From contig JAJRTR010000195.1 of assembly GCA_024278215.1 (NCBI GenBank), positions 1-9,282 of the forward strand: a stretch of DNA of 9,282 nucleotides, in the 5' to 3' direction. Of this stretch, positions 6,017 to 9,282 are shown one piece after another; position 1 is the first letter of the stretch, and each line of letters opens with the position of its first letter. This stretch comes from a bacterium (GTDB lineage: Bacteria; UBP15; UBA6099; JAJRTR01). Below the pieces are notes generated by a model. It did not search any database, was not told where the DNA came from, and saw only the letters and a program-made list of their open reading frames with translations. Position numbers and translations under genes: made by a program.

Positions 6017-8212
6017 TCAAATACCAATGCCGAGAAGTCGACCGGTCTGGTATACGATGAAACAAACTGTCCAGGCGAGTGTCGATTGATATGCAACTGA
6101 AAATGCGGGCCATATCCACGAATTTGTTTCTTTTTTGATAATGCCGATAGTCGCAACACAAGGTACAGTCAGAAGCGTAAAGAGCATCAGAACGTAGGCG
6201 GTAAGCGGGTTGAAGTTAGGGTCTTTTCGTATTCTCTCGCGTAATGTTTTCGACTTCGCGTCGGCGTCGCCGATACTGTACACGGTGCCGAGTGTGCTGA
6301 CAACGAGTTCTTTAGCGAGAAACGCGGGAATGATGGATATGGTTGCCTTGAGGTCGAACCCGATGGGGCGGAACGCAGGTTCGATGAAGCTGCCGATTTT
6401 GCCGGCGAAACTTTTCTCCAGAGATTCACGTGCCATACGGCCTTCGAGTTGTTCGAGACGTGTTTGAAGTTCGGTAAATTCCGGAGATGCCGCAGGCGTT
6501 TCACTGTTGCCGGTCATCGCGGCAATCTGCGCATGTGTCGATTCGATTTTGACCTGAAGCTCGTTCTTTCCATCGAAATTTCTGGGGAAAGTCATCAGAA
6601 ACCACACAATCACGGATATCGCAAGTATGATCGTGCCGGCTTTTTTAACGTACATCCACGCGCGTTCCCAGATATGAAGCAGTACACTCTTAAGGGTAGG
6701 TATCCTGTAGGGCGGCAGTTCCATTACAAAAGGCGTAAGCTCGCCCTGAAAAAGAAAACGTCTGAAAACTTTTGCCATGATAACAGCCATCAGGATGCCG
6801 ATCAGGTACAGTGAGAAAATGATGTGTCCTGAAACAGCCGGGCTGAAAAATGCACCCGTGAGAAGAATGTAAACCGGCAGCCGCGCGCCGCAGCTCATGA
6901 GCGGAGTTATCAGAATTGTTATCAGACGGTCTTTCGGGTTGTCCAGAGTGCGAGTCGCCATTATCGCCGGGACGTTGCATCCAAAACCGATGACCATCGG
7001 GATGAATGATTTGCCGTGGAGTCCGATGCGGTGCATGATCCGGTCCATAATAAAGGCGGCGCGCGCCATGTAGCCGGAGTCTTCGAGCAGCGAAATGCCG
7101 AGAAAGAGCAGAAGGATATTTGGAAGGAAACTGACCACGCCGCCGACTCCCCCTATAACGCCGTCTACAATCAGGGAACTGAGCAGGGTGTCGCCGAGCG
7201 CTTGCGATAATATGACCGACATCCAGTTGAAGAGTGCGCCGAGCCATTCCATAGGCGGCGTGCCGATGGTGAATGTAAGCTGGAATGTCAGCCACATGAG
7301 ACCGAGGAATATAGGGAAACCGAGTACGCGGTTTGCGAGCACGGCGTCCGCGCGGTCGGAAGCAGTGCGGCGGTCGATGTTGGTTCTGCTCACCACTTCA
7401 CGGCAGAGGCCGCTGATGAAACCGTAGCGCATGTCGGCAATAACGATTTCCGGGTCTTCGCCCAGCGTGCTGCGTATATTTCCGCGGGCGAACTCCGCAT
7501 CGTCGGCAATGTCATTTCCGTTTTTGGCCGCACGCACATTTTCAATAATGTTGCTGTCGTTCTCGATCAGCTTTATAGCGAGCCAGCGTGGGACATATCG
7601 TTCTTTCAGTTCCGCATTGTTTTCGATCTTCCCGACAAGACGCTCGATCTCTTTTTCAGTTTCTTTTCCGTAATATACCTGTATCCTTTTTTTATCGCGG
7701 ACGCCGCGCGTTGTGTCCAGGACCGTCGCCACAAGTCTGTCCATGCCGTTGTTGCGCGACGCTACAGTCGCGACAACAGGAACCCCCAGCAGTTCGGAAA
7801 GGTACTGCGCGTCGATCTTAATACCCATTGTTTCAGCAGTGTCGATCATATTGAGAGCAATAACGATATTCGCGTTCAGCTCGAGGATCTGCACGGCGAG
7901 ATAAAGGTTTCTTTCCAGATTCGACGCGTCGAGGATACTTACAACGACATCCGGCTTTTCACTCATAATAAAATCGCGTGCGATAACTTCGTCCATCGAG
8001 TATGCCGTAAGACTGTAAGTTCCCGGCAGGTCCACAACCCTGAAATTGTGGCCGTCTCTGCTGAATGTGCCTTCCTTTTTCTCGACCGTTACACCCGGCC
8101 AGTTGCCGACATGTTGTTTTGCTCCGGTAAGGTTATTGAAAATCGATGTTTTGCCGGAGTTGGGATTTCCCGCAAGGGCCAGAGTTATGCATTCTTCCTG
8201 ATACCTGTTCAT
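6017..8212 (-). CDS. feoB: Ferrous iron transporter FeoB
   Basis: FeoB is the inner-membrane Fe2+ permease with a cytosolic GTPase domain. The 731 residues hold G1 GNPNSGKTS (15-23), a G2 threonine in WPGVTVE (T42), G3 DLPG (61-64), G4 NMID (121-124) and a G5-like ASRNNG (151-156), then a helical linker. The membrane part from about 295 contains the two inverted Gate repeats, with GFGCNVPAIMATRTL (C412), SCGARLPVY (C441) and LAKELVV around 633-639. Residues about 545-605, between membrane segments, form a charged, probably coiled-coil insertion (ELQTRLEQLEGRMARE). Length is typical of the long FeoB class. ATG 8212 has a GAGGAA ribosome site. No free-standing feoA precedes it; the FeoA domain is instead on the upstream regulator. 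Its own promoter and operator lie at 8260-8290. Confidence 0.95.
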   Translation of the reverse strand: MNRYQEECITLALAGNPNSGKTSIFNNLTGAKQHVGNWPGVTVEKKEGTFSRDGHNFRVVDLPGTYSLTAYSMDEVIARDFIMSEKPDVVVSILDASNLERNLYLAVQILELNANIVIALNMIDTAETMGIKIDAQYLSELLGVPVVATVASRNNGMDRLVATVLDTTRGVRDKKRIQVYYGKETEKEIERLVGKIENNAELKERYVPRWLAIKLIENDSNIIENVRAAKNGNDIADDAEFARGNIRSTLGEDPEIVIADMRYGFISGLCREVVSRTNIDRRTASDRADAVLANRVLGFPIFLGLMWLTFQLTFTIGTPPMEWLGALFNWMSVILSQALGDTLLSSLIVDGVIGGVGGVVSFLPNILLLFLGISLLEDSGYMARAAFIMDRIMHRIGLHGKSFIPMVIGFGCNVPAIMATRTLDNPKDRLITILITPLMSCGARLPVYILLTGAFFSPAVSGHIIFSLYLIGILMAVIMAKVFRRFLFQGELTPFVMELPPYRIPTLKSVLLHIWERAWMYVKKAGTIILAISVIVWFLMTFPRNFDGKNELQVKIESTHAQIAAMTGNSETPAASPEFTELQTRLEQLEGRMARESLEKSFAGKIGSFIEPAFRPIGFDLKATISIIPAFLAKELVVSTLGTVYSIGDADAKSKTLRERIRKDPNFNPLTAYVLMLFTLLTVPCVATIGIIKKETNSWIWPAFSVAYQSTLAWTVCFIVYQTGRLLGIGI

Positions 8213-8248
8213 TTTTCCTCATTATTTTACAGAACTCATTTTGAGACG

Positions 8249-8262
8249 AATTGCAAGCAATT
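8249..8262. repeat. Second inverted repeat at the feoB start region
   Basis: AATTGC-AA-GCAATT is a perfect inverted repeat of 6-bp arms with a 2-bp spacer, covering the predicted transcription start and touching the -10 box. It does not match the TTAG/CTAA operator. It may be a second regulator's site or a chance feature of AT-rich DNA. Confidence 0.35.
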
Positions 8263-8290
8263 ATAATAATTAGCATAATCTAACTGCTAA
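8260..8290 (-). promoter_or_regulatory. feoB promoter
   Basis: On the minus strand a perfect TATAAT -10 box lies at 8265-8260. The best -35-like hexamer is TTAGCA at 8290-8285, with a long spacer of 19 bp, so activation or a weak basal promoter is possible. Transcription would start near 8253, leaving a leader of about 40 bases before ATG 8212. The TTAG-N6-CTAA operator occupies the spacer, an ideal place for repression. Confidence 0.5.
8268..8285. promoter_or_regulatory. DtxR-type operator before feoB
   Basis: AATTAG-CATAAT-CTAACT is an inverted repeat, 5 of 6 matched, with core TTAG-N6-CTAA. It matches the operator in front of the regulator gene at 14 of 18 positions. TTAG/CTAA half-sites are a feature of the DtxR/IdeR consensus. 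A further half-site, CTAA, sits at 8287-8290. Metal-loaded repressor bound here would block the promoter. Confidence 0.6.
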
Positions 8291-8297
8291 ATAACAC

Positions 8298-8987
8298 TTA
8301 TTTCCGTTCTATTTCAATGTGGGCCGCCTCGTTTTTTCTCAGGGTCAGGTGGTATCCTTTGATTTTTATATCTATCGGATCACCGAGAGGAGCGACCCTG
8401 ATCATCTCGACACCCGTCCCTTTCGTGACACCCATGTCGGTCATGCGTTTGCCGATCTCACCCATCGCGCGGATATGGGTAATAACAGCCTTTTCGCCGG
8501 GTTTCAATTTGTCGAGAGTTGTTTGTTCAACTTCAGGTTTTGCCTCGATATCCTTCAAAAGCTTCATTCCTTTTACAAGATTACCGCGTGAAGAATCGGG
8601 CAACTCTGCGGCCCACCTGCTCAGAAAGATAAGCCTCTCGATCATAGATGTAGACAGTATGTGTTCGAGTTCGCAGGCATATTTCTCAGCCTCCAGCCTG
8701 TCCGAGAGCAGTAGTTCACTGAAGAAGAAATAAAGTTCCTCGTGCCGTCTGTTTATTATGCGTGCTGCCTTGTCGCCCTTCTCTGTGAGAGCAATACTTC
8801 GCCTCTTGTGGTAAACCACATAACCGAGATCGGACAGTCTTCTCATGCCGCCCGTGACGCTGGCCATAGTGACATTCAGGTGGGTAGCAACGTCGATAAC
8901 CCTCACTTTGTCTTTTGCCTTCTGGAGAACATATATTGATTCGAGGTAGTCTTCGAGCGCTGGAGTTAGTCCGGTTTTGTCTGCCAT
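8298..8987 (-). CDS. DtxR-family metal-dependent repressor with C-terminal FeoA domain
   Basis: This 229-residue repressor contains an N-terminal winged HTH (about 8-72, VATHLNVTMASVTGGMRRL), a metal-binding dimerisation domain (about 73-130), a linker and a FeoA/SH3-like domain (about 156-229, LKPGEKAVITHIRAMGE to RVAPLGDPIDIKIKGYHLTLRKNEAA). By alignment from memory, the primary metal site would use D13 (as D8 in MntR), C105 (as C102 in DtxR), E108 and H109, with H82 as a further ligand. Iron-loaded protein should repress; the neighbouring feoB makes Fe2+ the likely signal, with Mn2+ the alternative. The FeoA part is unusually close to free-standing FeoA. ATG 8987 is preferred over GTG 8999 because AAGG sits 5 bases before it. 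An operator overlaps its promoter, which implies autoregulation. feoB follows after 85 bp. Confidence 0.9.
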   Translation of the reverse strand: MADKTGLTPALEDYLESIYVLQKAKDKVRVIDVATHLNVTMASVTGGMRRLSDLGYVVYHKRRSIALTEKGDKAARIINRRHEELYFFFSELLLSDRLEAEKYACELEHILSTSMIERLIFLSRWAAELPDSSRGNLVKGMKLLKDIEAKPEVEQTTLDKLKPGEKAVITHIRAMGEIGKRMTDMGVTKGTGVEMIRVAPLGDPIDIKIKGYHLTLRKNEAAHIEIERK

Positions 8988-9001
8988 TTCAACCTTCACT
9001 C

Positions 9002-9019
9002 AATTAGCTTAGACTAATT
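9002..9019. promoter_or_regulatory. DtxR-type operator before the regulator gene
   Basis: AATTAG-CTTAGA-CTAATT has perfect 6-bp inverted arms around a 6-bp centre. Its core TTAG-N6-CTAA is shared with the feoB operator, and 13 of 19 positions agree with the DtxR consensus as I recall it. It spans the end of the -10 box and the predicted transcription start, so binding should block RNA polymerase. Confidence 0.65.
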
Positions 9020-9045
9020 ATAGCAGCGTCTCAATAACTTATCAA
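9017..9045 (-). promoter_or_regulatory. Promoter of the DtxR-FeoA regulator
   Basis: On the minus strand TTGATA (9045-9040, 5 of 6) and a perfect TATAAT (9022-9017) are separated by exactly 17 bp. Transcription would start near 9010, giving a leader of about 23 bases carrying the AAGG ribosome site. The -10 box overlaps the operator at 9002-9019. Confidence 0.7.
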
Positions 9046-9068
9046 GATGTTTGCATAAAAATTACGGG

Positions 9069-9282
9069 AGCATCTGCCGCCGCTGGATTAAAAATGACCC
9101 TTTATGCTGAAGTAATAATGACCCCACAGTAAGACAATATAATACCAGTAACAGGGAGAGGAAGCAAGGGCAAAGGGAAGCTCCCATGGGGGCGGCGTAG
9201 GGCCTGATTTTGTTGCCCGTTTGGCTCTTTGCCTGTTCCCGCGCCGGCAACTGACGGTGTCAGGGCCAGGGTCAGTTGGGTG
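9069..9282. mobile_element. Probable end of an IS21-type insertion sequence (partial)
   Basis: GCTG-GATTAAAAATGACCC (9082-9100) and GCTG-AAGTAATAATGACCC (9106-9124) are direct repeats, 16 of 19 identical, with a 24-bp period. Repeated blocks of this kind, with an ATTAAAAATGACCC-like core close to one edge, resemble the multiple transposase-binding repeats at IS21-family ends. The outer edge is placed near 9069 by analogy only; no target duplication can be seen. The remaining ~160 bases have no convincing gene, and a minus-strand open frame from the window edge to about 9090 resembles nothing I know. istA/istB would lie beyond the window. Confidence 0.4.
9248..9278. repeat. Inverted repeat near the right edge
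   Basis: CAACTGAC (9248-9255) faces GTCAGTTG (9271-9278) as perfect 8-bp arms. A competing smaller hairpin, CTGAC-GGT-GTCAG (9251-9263), uses the same left arm. Alternative pairings could matter in an RNA leader or be part of the presumed mobile element. The window ends four bases later, so its context is unknown. Confidence 0.35.

Noticed and set aside
9062-9250. A 62-codon minus-strand frame with a short hydrophobic stretch
   Set aside because: It overlaps the repeats of the presumed IS end, has no clear ribosome site, and its sequence is not recognisable.

Overview
The window is a 9.3 kb bacterial chromosomal segment of roughly balanced base composition. Six genes can be supported, and all are complete. 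Canonical sigma-70-like promoters and Shine-Dalgarno sites point to an ordinary bacterium. A FeoB transporter with a DtxR-type regulator, a signal-peptide-bearing glycosidase-like protein and scattered insertion-element debris fit a heterotrophic, probably anaerobic, environmental lineage. The lineage cannot be fixed from sequence alone; the large exported glycosidase-like protein is reminiscent of PVC/FCB-type uncultured bacteria, which is inference.

Left part (1-491): no gene. The first ~125 bases hold a hairpin-rich, REP-like intergenic repeat. A promoter (GTGACA, 17 bp, TATACT) lies so close to the ATG at 492 that the mRNA of the first gene may be leaderless. Region 492-4021 (plus strand): a 161-residue double-HTH protein, which is the DNA-binding half of an IS630-type transposase without its catalytic half; a 571-residue thiamine-diphosphate enzyme of the acetolactate synthase/benzoylformate decarboxylase superfamily with its own promoter and a strong intrinsic terminator; and an amidohydrolase-2 family protein. 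The last two are adjacent and could act on the same carboxylic-acid or aromatic pathway, but the terminator between them argues against one simple operon.

Right part (4058-9045, minus strand): an iron module. A DtxR-family repressor with a C-terminal FeoA domain is followed by feoB and then, 42 bp after feoB, by an exported TIM-barrel, glycosidase-like protein with a C-terminal Fn3-like domain. The regulator and feoB each have a promoter overlapped by the same inverted repeat, TTAG-N6-CTAA. This supports autoregulation plus control of feoB by the DtxR-FeoA protein. The exported protein lies in the same direction and may be read from the feoB promoter.

Right end (about 9069-9282): two 19-bp direct repeats with a 24-bp period, ending in AATGACCC, look like the multiple transposase-binding repeats at an IS21-type insertion-sequence end, placed just upstream of the dtxR promoter. 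The element's genes would be outside the window.

The most interesting part is the compact iron circuit: a fused sensor/FeoA protein with a metal site mixing DtxR and MntR features, twin operators, and a possible link to an exported carbohydrate-type protein. No wholly new defence or mobile system can be demonstrated here.
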